Below, in pieces: positions 9,351 to 19,544 of a stretch of 64,000 nt of DNA (the stretch's first letter is position 1; every line of letters begins with the position of its first letter). The stretch is from Alopecurus myosuroides (taxonomy: Eukaryota; Streptophyta; Magnoliopsida; Poales; Poaceae). The translations under genes were made by a program, and so were the position numbers. A model generated the notes under the pieces. That model was not told the DNA's origin. It searched no databases and worked only from the letters and a program-made list of their open reading frames with translations. The stretch lies in the NCBI GenBank assembly GCA_028641055.1, contig CM054057.1, forward strand, positions 579,997,940 to 580,061,939, written 5' to 3'.

Positions 9351-12300
9351 TAGGTGGTATCTGGAATATTAGAGGGGCAGGGACGAAAGGTATGGCCACT
9401 TGTATTCTTGACACCATTGACAACTGCAACCTAGACTTTATTGGGTTGTTGGAAACTATGAAACAATCTTATACTCCTGGTTTCTTCCGAAAAATTGACC
9501 CCTTTAATAAATTCTTCTGGAAATGGCTTCCTTCTGTGGGCAAATCTGGGGGGATCATGTGTGGGTTTAAATATGACTCTATTGAAGTGCAAAACATCAA
9601 AATTGGGGATCATATGATACTGTTTTACCTGTGGGATAAAATCAACAAGTGTAGGTGGGCTTGTGTGGTGGTGTATGGTCCGGCCCATGAAGAGTTAAAG
9701 GATGTTTTTCTTGCTGAGTTGTCCTCTTTTGGCAGTAGGATTGACTGTCCTTTCATTGTTGGAGGGGATTTTAACATTTTGAGAAATGTGTTGGAAAAGA
9801 ATAAACCCACCTCTTTACCTCACTCTTCTGGAGTGTTCAACTCTGTGATTAGTACCCTTTGTCTTCAGGAAATTGATCTTTTAGGAGGAAAATATACTTG
9901 GTCTAACCAGCAAAGAAATCCTACGCTGGAAAAACTGGATAGAGTTTTGATGACTCCTAGCTGGGAGCTTTTATTTCCTTTAGTGACTCTTAGAAAAGTG
10001 GTAAAGGAGCAATCTGACCACAATTTATTAATTCTAGATACAGGTGGTAAACCTGGGCCTGTCCAAAAAAGAGGATTTAAATTTGATGCCTCCTGGTTGT
10101 CTAATGATGATTTTCTCCCTAAAGTTGCTGATATTTGGTCCCTTCCTGTGAATAGTGTGGATCCTATTGATGTTTTTAACATCAAATTAAAAAGAGTGAA
10201 AAAATATTTTAAAGGATGGGGCTCTAACTTGTTTGGGAATTTCAAAAAAAGGAAGGATGAGTTGAGAGTGGAATTAGGAAACCTGGAGAAGTGGGAAGAG
10301 GAGAATGATTTATCTCATGAAGATTTTGTGCGTAAAACAGAGATTCAAACTGAACTCTATAGTATGAATGAGGAAGAGGAAAAATACTGGTATCAACGCT
10401 CTCATGCAAGGTGGTTGTTGCATGGTGACTTGAATACATCCTATTTCCATAAAATTGCTAATGGTCGTAAAAGAAAAAATACTGTTTATTCCCTGGATGA
10501 TAATGGGGTTACAGTATAGGGAACAGATAACCTGCTCAAATTAGCCACGAGGTACTATAAAGAATTGTTTGGTCCGGCTAATGGTAATCTTTTTAGAATT
10601 TCCCCTCTCCTCTGGAATGAGGATGAGAGGATCTCGACACGTGATAATGAGATATTAACTAGGCCGTTCACTGAAGAAGAAGTTAAAAATGCCTTGTTTG
10701 AGATGGATATCAATCGTGCCCCTGGTCCAGATGAAATCCCCTCGGAGTTTTATCAACACTGCTGGGCAGTAGTTAAAAAAGATATTATGTGTCTTTTCGA
10801 TAGTTTTTATGCGGGGACTCTCGATGTTCAACGTCTGAATTATGGTATCATCACTCTTTTACCTAAAGTGGCTAAAGCTAATAAGATACAACAATTTTGT
10901 CCTATTTGCTTACTTAGGTGTATTTACAAGTTGATCACTGAAGTGCTTACTATTCGGTTAGAACCTTTTGCTACCAAACTCTTTAGTGTTCAGCAAAATG
11001 CTTTCATCAAAAAAAGAAATATTGTGGATGGAATTATGTCTTTACATGAGATTATCCATCATGTGCATATCAAAAAGCAAATTGGGATCGTTTTAAAGCT
11101 TGACTTCGAAAAAGCATACGATAGAGTAAATTGGGAATTCCTCCTTGAGTGCCATAAAGTTAGAGGGTTTAATGAAGTTTGGTGCTCTTGGATTCATAAG
11201 ATCCTGCATAATGGTACTGTTAGCGTGAAAATTAATAACCAGGTGGGTGATTATTTTCAGAGTGCCAAGCGGGTTAGGCAAGGAGACCCCCTGTCTCCAA
11301 CTCTGTTTAATCTTGTGGGGGAAGCTTTGACTAAGATGGTTTTGGAGGCTCAAAAAAATGGCTTATTAACTGGCATGGCTCCTGATTTAATTGAGAAGGG
11401 TGTTGCTATATTGCAATATGCTGATGATACTGTCCTTTGCATCTCTCATGATTTGGAAAAAGCAATCAACCTGAAGATCTTGTTGTATATGTTTGAGTTG
11501 ATGTCGGGTTTAAAAATTAACTTTGATAAAAGTGAGCTTTTCCTTATTGGGGGGGACAATGAGATTGCTGCCTTTTATGCTGAGATGTTTAACTGTAGAG
11601 TTGGTCAATTACCTATGAAGTACCTTGGGGTTCCTGTTACTTTTTCTAGGCTGAAGACAATTGAGTGGGATTTCCTAGATGCTAAAATGCTTAAAAAACT
11701 GGATTATTGGGTTAGTGATGCAGCCTCCTCGGGTGGAAGGTTTACCCTGATTGATTCTAGTTTGTCTGGGGTTCCTCTCTACTTTTTATCCATGTTTCTG
11801 TTGAATAAAACATGTATTGAGAAATTAGAGAAACACAGGAGGAGATTCTTTTGGGCTGGCAATAATAAGAAGAAAAAATACTGTATGTTCAAGTGGTCGC
11901 GAGTCTGTCGATCTAGAAACAAAGGGGGTTTGGGTCTAAAGAATTTGCATAGACAAAATGTGAGTCTCCTTTGCAAATGGTGGTGGAAATTGGATACTCA
12001 AAAGGGTTTGTGGCAAGATATTGTCTATGCTAAATACATTAAAAACAAAACTATCTCTACTGTGAAATGTAGGGCCTCGGACTCACCATGTTGGAAAGAT
12101 TTGTTAAAAGTGAGGGAGTATTATTTCCTGGGGAGAACTATTATCCTGAAGAATGGTAACCTTGTTCGTTTTTGGAAGGACCCCTGGCTAGATGGGTGCT
12201 CCCTGTGTGTTTCATATCCTACCTTGTTTGATATTTGCCAGGGACAAGAGTGGTCCTTTAGTAAAATGGTGGAGAAAGAGTTTATTGTTCCCTTTCGTCG

Positions 12301-13054
12301 GCGGTTGCTTCCTGTTTTGTCGTCGCAGTGGGACTATATTGTGAATTCTGCGAGAAGCAAAACTGTTTCTGCTGAACCTGACAAAGTTGAGTGGGCTTTA
12401 GGGCCAAAGAAACAATTTACTACTAAGTCTATGTATCAACTGCTGGAATCTGGGCTGGCTGGGTCTGATAATCGATGGATTTGGAAAGCAAAATTGCCTT
12501 TCAAAATTAAAATTTTCCTTTGGCAGGTTTTTAGGAATGCTATTTTGACTAGAGATAATCTGAGAAAAAGAAAATGGCTGGGGAATCCTCTCTGCTCTTT
12601 TTGTAGGGAACCAGAAACTATGAATCACCTTTTCTTTGGATGTGCTTTTGCCAGGGTGGTGTGGGGGAATTTGGGCTCGGTGTTATCGAATAATTCCTGC
12701 CCTAAAACTCTTTGGCAGAGTGTTGTTTGGTTACATAGGTTTTGTCCTCTCGGGAGAAAATTTCATATGTTGATTCTTGCGGCTTTATGTTGGGCGATTT
12801 GGAATACTCGCAATGCTGTAACTTTTGACAAAAAAGTGGTTCATAGTCCCCTGGTAATTATCTACTCCATGTGCTCGTTGTTGTGTTACCGGGCAGGCCT
12901 TTACGAAGATGCTGATGGCGAGAACATCAAGACGGGAGCGGGGCAGCTGATTAACAAGGCAGCGGAGTTAGCTGCTGCGATTGCAAGATCTCGGAGCGCT
13001 GGGGGGGGGGGGGGGGAGCAGATGCTGCGCATCACGAATGGTTCGGTGGCGTGA
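9347..13054 (+). pseudogene. LINE ORF2: endonuclease-reverse transcriptase, one in-frame stop
   Basis: Starts at ATG 9347, overlapping ORF1's TGA. The N-terminal APE-type endonuclease shows GIWNIRGAG, GLLETM (catalytic Glu), GGDFNILR and EQSDHNLL (catalytic His region). After an in-frame TAG at 10517-10519 the frame continues into an RT with APGPDEIPSEFY, LKLDFEKAYDRVNW, RQGDPLSP and the catalytic YADD box (11416-11427). A zf-RVT region (LPFKIKIFLWQ, CSFC...HLFFGC) follows, and the tail ends near 13054. Without the stop the length, about 1,235 codons, is normal for plant L1 ORF2. A 15-16-base G run near 13003-13017 lies in the last codons. The protein would nick target DNA and copy LINE RNA. 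Confidence 0.9.
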
Positions 13055-13354
13055 TGTGTCTGTCTGTGGACCTGTCATTTTATTCACTGCTGGAGTGATT
13101 GCCTGCTGGTTGTTTTTGTGGTTTCCTTGTAAGCTTTGTGAGAACTTATGTATCCTGTTGAGTCTTTTTGGTAGTTAGGTGGTAGGTTTTTTGCCCCGTA
13201 GTATTCTTCTCGAATCGAGAGTTTACAGCGGGTTTTCCTACCGTTTGCTACCCCTTTCTTTCTCCTTTGATTGCTTTTATAACAATAAGTGGTACTCTGT
13301 ATTTCCGTTGAAGCAATTTAGTGGTAAGGGGGTGAGCCCAGTTTTAAAAAAAAA
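13055..13354 (+). other. LINE 3' UTR and poly(A) tail
   Basis: Non-coding, T-rich sequence after the ORF2 stop, ending in A9 at 13346-13354. The junction to GATCAGGCTACAC marks the 3' end of the LINE. Confidence 0.75.
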
Positions 13355-13830
13355 GATCAGGCTACACATACACACAGCTTTTGCACAAAGCAGCCAGAGA
13401 AATCAAGGCAAGGGGGCCATCAGAGGATCAACGTAGGTTTATAAATAGTGTTGTGTGAACGAAGCATGAGACAAACGACAGGATTGTTTATGAGATGTCT
13501 GTTCTGATCGGCAGTGATTCTGCTGGCAACAGCATTTTCTTTCACGCCCTAAGAATTGATCCTTACTTTATGTCTTTCACCTTGAATTTAACTAATACCA
13601 AATATTATAATGCGACTGCTAGAAGCTACAAATAATTTGGTAAGAATCCACTCCACCTGCATATATGAATTAAACTATTACCAAATGCCTGAAAATGACG
13701 TGCTAAATAGCTGCAGGAATGAGAGAAGTTCAAAATTCATAAAGGCCTCAACAACCGAAGACTCTCACACGATTCAGAACATCTCTCTATCCCAATAGGC
13801 TAATAGGCCATTAGACGTGTCGGTACAAAA
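13355..13830. other. low-copy stretch without a recognised gene
   Basis: Mixed-composition DNA downstream of the LINE with only short open frames and no motif I recognise. Confidence 0.6.
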
Positions 13831-15460
13831 TGCTCCCGGCCTTCCAATAGTGGTGAAATTGTCGGATTGGACCCATCCAGCGTTCGGCAACCCATCTTCG
13901 GCCCCCATTTGTAGGGATACAACCAGAAGTGCAGACAACCACAGCAACTCACGCCATGTCGGATCCTGCCGGGTGGATCCGCCATGTCAGCGAAACAAAG
14001 ACGGTCAACGCGATTTATTCGGAGGACAAACAGCCATTCTCAGCGTTTTAATGGCGCATTGTTTCCCCTGCAGCAGAGACAAGTCGCTCCTCCGGGACGT
14101 TGGAGTTAATGACCTCGAGACCGACGTCGATGTTAATGGACGCCATCCCACGTCGTATTCCCGCGCCTCGCCGTGCTCGCGCGTGCTTGGTGTATGTAAT
14201 TAAGCTTGTATCATTGGTCCCCGTCGCCACATCGTTTTCTTCCATCCCTCTCGCTCACCAGCGCAATGTCTCACAGCGACGAGGCCGGAGGCAGCGGCTT
14301 TAAGAGTTGCCTTACCAAGACCGAGGTGGTGTTCTTTGCCGAGAATTGCATACCGTACCGCTTGGGGTGTGCCTCCCCTCCGGTGATGTCTCGGCGATGA
14401 GCGTCATGGGCTACATGGTGCTGCCGTTCCATGAGACGCCGGAGAGGCTACATGCGCTCGCTCAGGAACGGCAGCGCACCTTAACCCTCGAGCAGAATGC
14501 GAACCCCAACTACGGCAAGAACAACGCCCTCTGGCCCTCCATTTTCTCGCGGGAACACGAGAAGGCGCTAAAGGACCAAACCTTCGTCTTCTGGCCCGCG
14601 AACAAGAACAACGATGAGCGGTGCCGCTAATGGGGCACCTGCTATAACAACGACGCGCTCCGGGAGTACGGGTTCATCTCGCCAGGGAGGCAGACGACGG
14701 TGTTGTGCCTCGGCCCATCGCAGTTCTCGACACCTTGCTCGTCATCATCGTGTGGCTCCTCCATCGGCTTCGGCAACTCACTACAGAGGGAGGACAGCTT
14801 GGAGCCAAAGCCGTCGCCCCTACGCGTCAAGAGGGAGGCTGCGCGGTCGCGGGCCTAGTTATATGAGAGGTGTCGTCCTCAGAGTGGTGGGCGTCCTATC
14901 CGGTGAGGGAGAAGGATGAGCCCACACCTCTGTTGTCATCGCCACACTAGCTGACCGCCGAGGAGGCCGACGTAGTACGAGCTGGAGTTAGCGACAGCCA
15001 TGTCCATCTCGTTCAACAAGGTCCCTCCAACGCGGAACCACGCGTCGGAGAAGTGGTCTGCCCGCGAGCACGATATGATCTACGTCAGCGACAACGTCGC
15101 TGACGACAAGGTCTAAGTCAAGATGGAGCCGGACGAGCAGAGGCAGGGTGGCGACGACGACGGTGGTGACATCAATGATGGCGACGATGGAGCGTACTCG
15201 CGGGTGCGTTAGGATATAGAAAATCTCTATGTGGCGTTCAATGACCATTTTTTAGTTTAAATATGAGTCGAGCTACGTAAAAACTCTTAGATTTGAATGA
15301 AATTCACTGTTTAGTTTAAATTTAGTTCGATTCGCCGAGTTTAATTTTTCTGAAATTTTTTCCATTGGGACACGCCGGTGGGTGGAGACGCTCCCAATAC
15401 AGCGACAATGTGTGTTGGCGATCCCTCTATTAGAAGTGTCGTGGAGAGGCTCTGAATTTT
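13831..15460. mobile_element. possible non-autonomous DNA element with weak inverted ends
   Basis: The left edge has CTTCCAATAGTGG (13841-13853). The right edge, read on the reverse strand, has CTTCTAATAGAGG (15424-15436), with further loose similarity outward (ACAAAATGCTCC versus ACAAAAATTCAGAGCC). Between them lie GC-rich sequence and a decayed gene-like ORF. This suggests a DNA transposon that carries a gene fragment, but the termini are degenerate and no target duplication is clear. Confidence 0.35.
14266..14858 (+). pseudogene. decayed gene-like ORF, function unknown
   Basis: ATG 14266 opens a short frame (MSHSDEAGGSG...) that stops at 14400. Sense sequence appears to continue in the +1 frame from about 14350 (SGDVSAMSVMGYMVLPFHET, then QNANPNYGKNNALWPSIFSR). 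It hits a TAA at 14628 and goes on in the same frame (WGTCYNNDALREYGFISPG, LCLGPSQF) to TAG 14856-14858. One frameshift and one nonsense codon thus break about 195 codons. The wording resembles hypothetical proteins I associate with repetitive grass DNA. I know no function and see no catalytic motif. It lies within the weak inverted repeats at 13841 and 15424, so it may be transposon cargo. Confidence 0.5.
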
Positions 15461-17444
15461 TGTCATATACAGGGCTGCGGCAACCAAAATTATGAATTTC
15501 GTAGCTACTAGCTTGCAAGAACGAGGTACAAGAGATTAAAGAGTCTCGAGACGAGATGTGACTCGTCGTTAGTCACACTCGGCGCATGAAATAAAAAAGC
15601 GCAGTACATACAAATTTCGTCATTTCCGAAACCAAAATGAAACGGGCAGAGTAACAGAGACGTCGCAAAGAGAAATTAACGCATATACGGTCGGTGAATT
15701 TCCTCTTGGGACAAGATGTCGATCACGATCGGTGATCAACTCAGCGTATGGAGCAGTGGCCGGCAGGGCAGGGCCATCGTTCCAATCAGGCTCGCCATCC
15801 GCACATCGCGTCGAACCAGCTGGAAGAACTAGCGCAGCCCTGACACACACGATAGAGGATAAACCCAGTCAGTCAGCCATCATCTCCGGACATGAAAAGA
15901 CCTGTCGATTGAGGTGTCAAATGCTCAACCCGTCCTGTGAGAGAGAATATACCATTTCTATGCCCCCACGACCTGGGATTCCCGGCAAAGGAGATACGGT
16001 TTTCCGGTCGTGAGTTCTGATGGAGCTGTCGACGTCCGGAGGCAGAGATGCCGGTAGAAGATGGTGCGAATTCAGAATCAAGAGGAGGGCGGTGGAGGAG
16101 GCGAAAGGATCTCTTGACCCCTGCGTCCACTCACGTCTCATCATTCCGTCTCTTGGCCATTTCGTCAGGCAACTCTTCTCCGCCAAACATCTAGGTTTCT
16201 CCTCTTCAGCTAGAGCACACGGACATGCAACTCGGTTCTCTCTTTGATCTGAAAAAAAAAGCAAATTAAATGTTAATATGTCTTACAAGTTGATCTGACA
16301 GCCGAACGCCGAATTCAGAAGGCCCTTTAATTTCATAGGTGATATACTAAGCGGTGGCCGGAGCTAGTACACAACGAAATGAACCCAATAGTTTTACCTA
16401 TTCCTTCGTTAAATTAGTGTTGCCATGGACTTTTAGGGGCGGAGCTGGTATAAAAGGAGCTTCGCCACTGATATTAGCCTTTCTTTGGCTGTGGAAAAAG
16501 CATGCATGGTTGCAATTGATTTCTCCTCGACAATCTCATCGAACGGATGGTCTCGATGCATCGAGTTCGGTCAGGAGGGATGATTAAAGCAAATCTGCGC
16601 GGAACTCGTCGGTCGATCCGAGCAGAGTAGCAGCCGCAGCTCTGTTCCACACACATCAGGTCACATCGATCCGATCCCTACTGGCTTTGGCGCTGAATCG
16701 TGGCGCACTCGAAAAGCTGCCGACGCGACGCGCGACGGACGGACGGGTTCTGTGCGACTCTCGAAAATGCGCGATGTACAGGGGTCGCCGTCGGAACGTA
16801 CAGCGGGCTCTCGAAAATGCGTTCTCGATCGACCGCAGACATGCGCGGGACGTACCGATCAGTAGCGTGCGCGGTTGGAAAACATGGCGGTGGAAAGGAA
16901 CTGGGTGCGGCAGTACAGGAGTCGCGGTCGAGGAGCTCTGCACTGCGTGACCTTCCACCAACAGCGCGCGCCGACGGCCGATCTGCGGAGATGGTGCCGG
17001 GACCAGCTAGCGATCCAGCCAGCCGGCGCCGCGGAGGGATGGGGCGATCAACCATCGAGACCAGTACTATGCTGCTGCACCAGTAACGTGCACTTGCTGT
17101 TCGTGCGTACCGTTCAGCAAGTGTGCGGCCTTGGAGCACCAAGGTGCGGTGCACCGTCCGGTGCCCGTCGTTCTCGTCCGGTTAGGACGTACGGGAGAGG
17201 GTCGAGCAGTCCAAGGTCCAAAGCTGCCACGGACCAACTGTCTTGGCAAGCAAGCTCGAGAACCGTTGGCCCGCTGGGGTTTCATAAAAAATGGCACTTA
17301 TTACAAAGAAAAAAAGGCACGAATCTATCAAGATTTGAGTGTGCTAACAGGGCTTGCCGCTCTGTAAAATGTCGGTGGAATTCCTCAGAAGAAGTTACAT
17401 CAAGCATGAAGATGACGCGACGTACGTAGATGAGCATCATGACA
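15461..17444. other. low-copy stretch without a recognised gene
   Basis: About 2 kb with scattered short frames on both strands and no recognisable domain. A TATAAAAG at 16451-16458 within GGTATAAAAGGAGC is the only promoter-like string noticed, and it leads into no supported gene. The stretch ends at the LTR of the reverse-strand Copia. Confidence 0.55.
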
Positions 17445-17633
17445 TGTAATCGAGAGAAACGAGAGTCTCATCCAACACACTTTGTATATTGATCATAGCG
17501 GTATATATAGACAAGTTACAAGCCAGAGTCGTTAGACTAACAACCTCCTGAGAGCTAGGCTACGTGTGCTCACGATAAGCGTGAGACCGGGTAAAGCCTT
17601 AACGGCTAGAGGAACGAGTCCTACTCGCTAACA
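17445..17633 (-). repeat. 3' LTR of reverse-strand Copia, 189 bp
   Basis: On the forward strand it runs TGTAATCGAGAG...CTCGCTAACA, so on the element's strand it begins TGTTAGCGAGTAGG and ends in CA. On that strand it is preceded by the purine tract GCGGGGGG (17634-17641). Its first 70 or so bases match 45976-46046 almost perfectly. Confidence 0.85.
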
Positions 17634-18157
17634 CCCCCCGCAGCCACAGCATCGGGTGGCAAGATGTTGAGGCTGGAACGAAGAGATAAAAAAGACGCCA
17701 TGGGCAGGCCTTTTGTCATGATATCCGCTAGTTGCTGTGACGTTGGAACGTGAGTGACACGAACCTGTCCGAGTGCCACCTTCTCCCGTACAAGCAGCTG
17801 CCGTAGCCAAGTGCACTCGGCGACATCGTTGGCGACGGCGCGGTATTCCGCCTCAGCGCTGGAGCGGGAGACGGTGACCTGCCGCTTGGATGACCAGGAG
17901 ACGAGAGAGTCGCCAATGTAGAAGCAATAGCCTGACGTAGAGCGTCGGGTGTCCGGGCATCCAGCCCAGTCAGCATCGGTGTAAACGGTGAGATCCGTCG
18001 TCGATGAGCCGCGGATGTGTAGTCGGTAGGACGCAGTGCCACGGATGTACCTCAGGATGTGCTTCACCAATGTCCAATGCGTGTCCCTGGGGGCGTGCAT
18101 ATGGAGGCAAACTTGATGAACGGCATAGTGAGGTTGGGCCGCGTCATAGTCAGGTAC
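17634..18157 (-). pseudogene. Copia RNase H C-terminal segment, 3' side of a split gene
   Basis: Reverse-strand continuation of the RT that ends at 43010. It encodes HILRYIRGT, DADWAGCPDTRRSTSGYC, SWSSKRQ, SRSSAEAEYRA and ADIMTKGL, the standard Copia RNase H order, and stops near 17621-17640 just before the LTR. At its upstream edge (18153-18157) it is cut by the GGTAC target duplication of the forward Copia. A frameshift near the TMTRPNL/AVHQVC junction is likely, as the two parts are in different frames. RNase H would degrade the RNA template in the virus-like particle. Confidence 0.85.
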
Positions 18158-18340
18158 TGTTGGGAGTCCTGAGCTGTAATGTGTAGGTTGTAGAGGGGCT
18201 AAAGTGTAAAGTGGGACTAGTATATACAGTTGTTGAATGAATGAAAGAACACGGGAGAGTTTTCCGGAAAACTCACTTGCCTTCTCCATCGTGCCCTTTT
18301 CCTCAGCTGACCTACGGGGATTGAGCTCGATCCAGCAACA
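18158..18340 (+). repeat. 5' LTR of forward Copia
   Basis: TGTTGGGAGTCC...CAGCAACA, 183 bp, preceded by the GGTAC duplication and followed at once by the primer site. It matches 42827-43009 except for about four substitutions. Confidence 0.95.
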
Positions 18341-18352
18341 TGGTATCAGAGC
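18341..18352 (+). promoter_or_regulatory. primer binding site, initiator tRNA-Met type
   Basis: TGGTATCAGAGC lies directly after the 5' LTR and is the usual Copia sequence complementary to the 3' end of initiator tRNA-Met, where minus-strand DNA synthesis starts. Confidence 0.95.
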
Positions 18353-18825
18353 AAGGTTGGCTAGCCATCCTGAGTTCCAGCCGGTGGTGATTTGGTGGCG
18401 CTGGGTGGTGGCGGATTCGGTGTGTGCTAATTTGGGGGATTTCGGTATTTAGGGATCTGTCAGTGAAGATGAGGTGTTGCGTCCGATTCCTACAGCGGAG
18501 GCAGCGTGGAAGAGGTGCAGGAGGCGGACGTGGTGTGCAGCTGCTCGAAATCGAAGGCGTGTGTGGTGGCCGTCGCCGGCCGGCACATGTGCGGACAGGG
18601 GGAAAGCGTGAGGGCTTGTGGAGGAGTGTGGAGCCGGTGCTGCTAGGAGTGAGTGTGTATTGCAGCAAGGTGCAGCCAGGTCCCAGAGAAGGAGGGGCCA
18701 CTGCACAAAAGGTGTGGAGCCGACAGTGCACATCTAGCAAGCTTGTGGTGGTAAGCTCCAGAGGGAGATTTGGGTGCTGATTTGTGGAGGCTCCAGAAGA
18801 TGGCCACCAAGGATGATGCTCCCTG
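18353..18825 (+). other. 5' leader of forward Copia
   Basis: Untranslated sequence between the primer site and the Gypsy insertion. It shows no clear gag frame. The leader resumes at 28950 beyond the Gypsy's 3' ACAGT duplication and leads into gag. Confidence 0.7.
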
Positions 18826-18830
18826 ACAGT

Positions 18831-19372
18831 TGTCGGATATATACCAGCTGGGGGTATATCAGATGGTGGTCTAAAGTGCCGGATTACCAGAGTGGCCTAA
18901 ATGGTAATGGGCTATGGTCCATTGGGCGGCCCAGTAAGCCGACGCGCAGAAGCTGGATTCTAGAAGAACCCGGATCACGGCCCGCGTGATCTGGCTTGGA
19001 GTAGAAGGCGGATTCCTTACTTTCCAAGTTAATAGTTACCGTAGTCTTCTAGGTTTCCATCTCTGTATGCCCTAATCCGGCTATTATATAAAGCCGGACG
19101 GGAGATAAGATAGACAAGAAGAAGCTAAAGGCTAACTCGCCGAGAGGTTGATCCTTGACGAGAAGCTAATAGAACCTCACGTTGTACTCTGTATTTGCAG
19201 GCTTTAGTCCTGAATAGTGAGATTGCAGGAGTAGGAACGTCGCATTACTGCGTCGTACCGAACCTGGGTAAAAACCCTATGTCATTGTCCTTCGCACAAT
19301 CACGTCCCCCCACATCTCTATCAGTAGTCGCATGGCACCCCCGTCTATGAATTCTACTACGATGTCTCGACA
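18831..19372 (+). repeat. 5' LTR of Tat Gypsy, 542 bp
   Basis: TGTCGGATAT...ATGTCTCGACA. It has a TATA box (TATATAAAG, 19085-19093), repeated at 28657-28665 in the other LTR. Differences from the 3' LTR are nearly all transitions, for example CAGCTGGG versus CAACTGGG and GCCCGCGTG versus GCCCACGTG, as expected from decay of methylated cytosines. Confidence 0.95.
19085..19093 (+). promoter_or_regulatory. TATA box in Tat Gypsy LTR
   Basis: TATATAAAG within GGCTATTATATAAAGCCGG, about 255 bases into the LTR, is conserved in the 3' LTR. It probably sets the transcription start of the element. Confidence 0.6.
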
Positions 19373-19373
19373 G

Positions 19374-19392
19374 TTAGCGCCCACCGTGGGGC
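19374..19392 (+). promoter_or_regulatory. primer binding site region of Tat Gypsy
   Basis: TTAGCGCCCACCGTGGGGC starts one base after the LTR. It closely matches the TTGGCGCCCACCGTGGGG string seen after LTRs of grass Tat-group elements. I do not assign the tRNA. Confidence 0.65.
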
Positions 19393-19544
19393 CGGCGACG
19401 TCAGGCGTTAAGTTTCGATCTGGGATACTCGGCGGAATCGGCAGTTCCATAACTGTCGGAAGCTTGGAATTCGACAATGACGTTGGACGCTTCCTCGACA
19501 ATTGATCTTACATACCAGCGCAAAATCATCTGGTAAGTGCCTGC

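Larger units (their letters stand above)
7046..13354 (+). mobile_element. L1-type LINE, nearly complete
   Basis: A non-LTR retrotransposon with ORF1 (nucleic-acid binding), ORF2 (endonuclease plus reverse transcriptase), a 3' UTR of about 290 bases and a poly(A) tail (A9 at 13346-13354). It would copy itself by nicking DNA and priming reverse transcription on the cut end. Frames are broken by at least two frameshifts in ORF1 and one stop in ORF2, so it is not autonomous as read. The 5' limit is uncertain (7046 is the first LINE-like ATG), and I could not find matching target duplications. Confidence 0.85.

Noticed and set aside
15620..17429. Several 75-185-codon frames on both strands
   Set aside because: No domain, no supporting splice or promoter context, strong overlap between strands; typical of GC-rich non-coding DNA.
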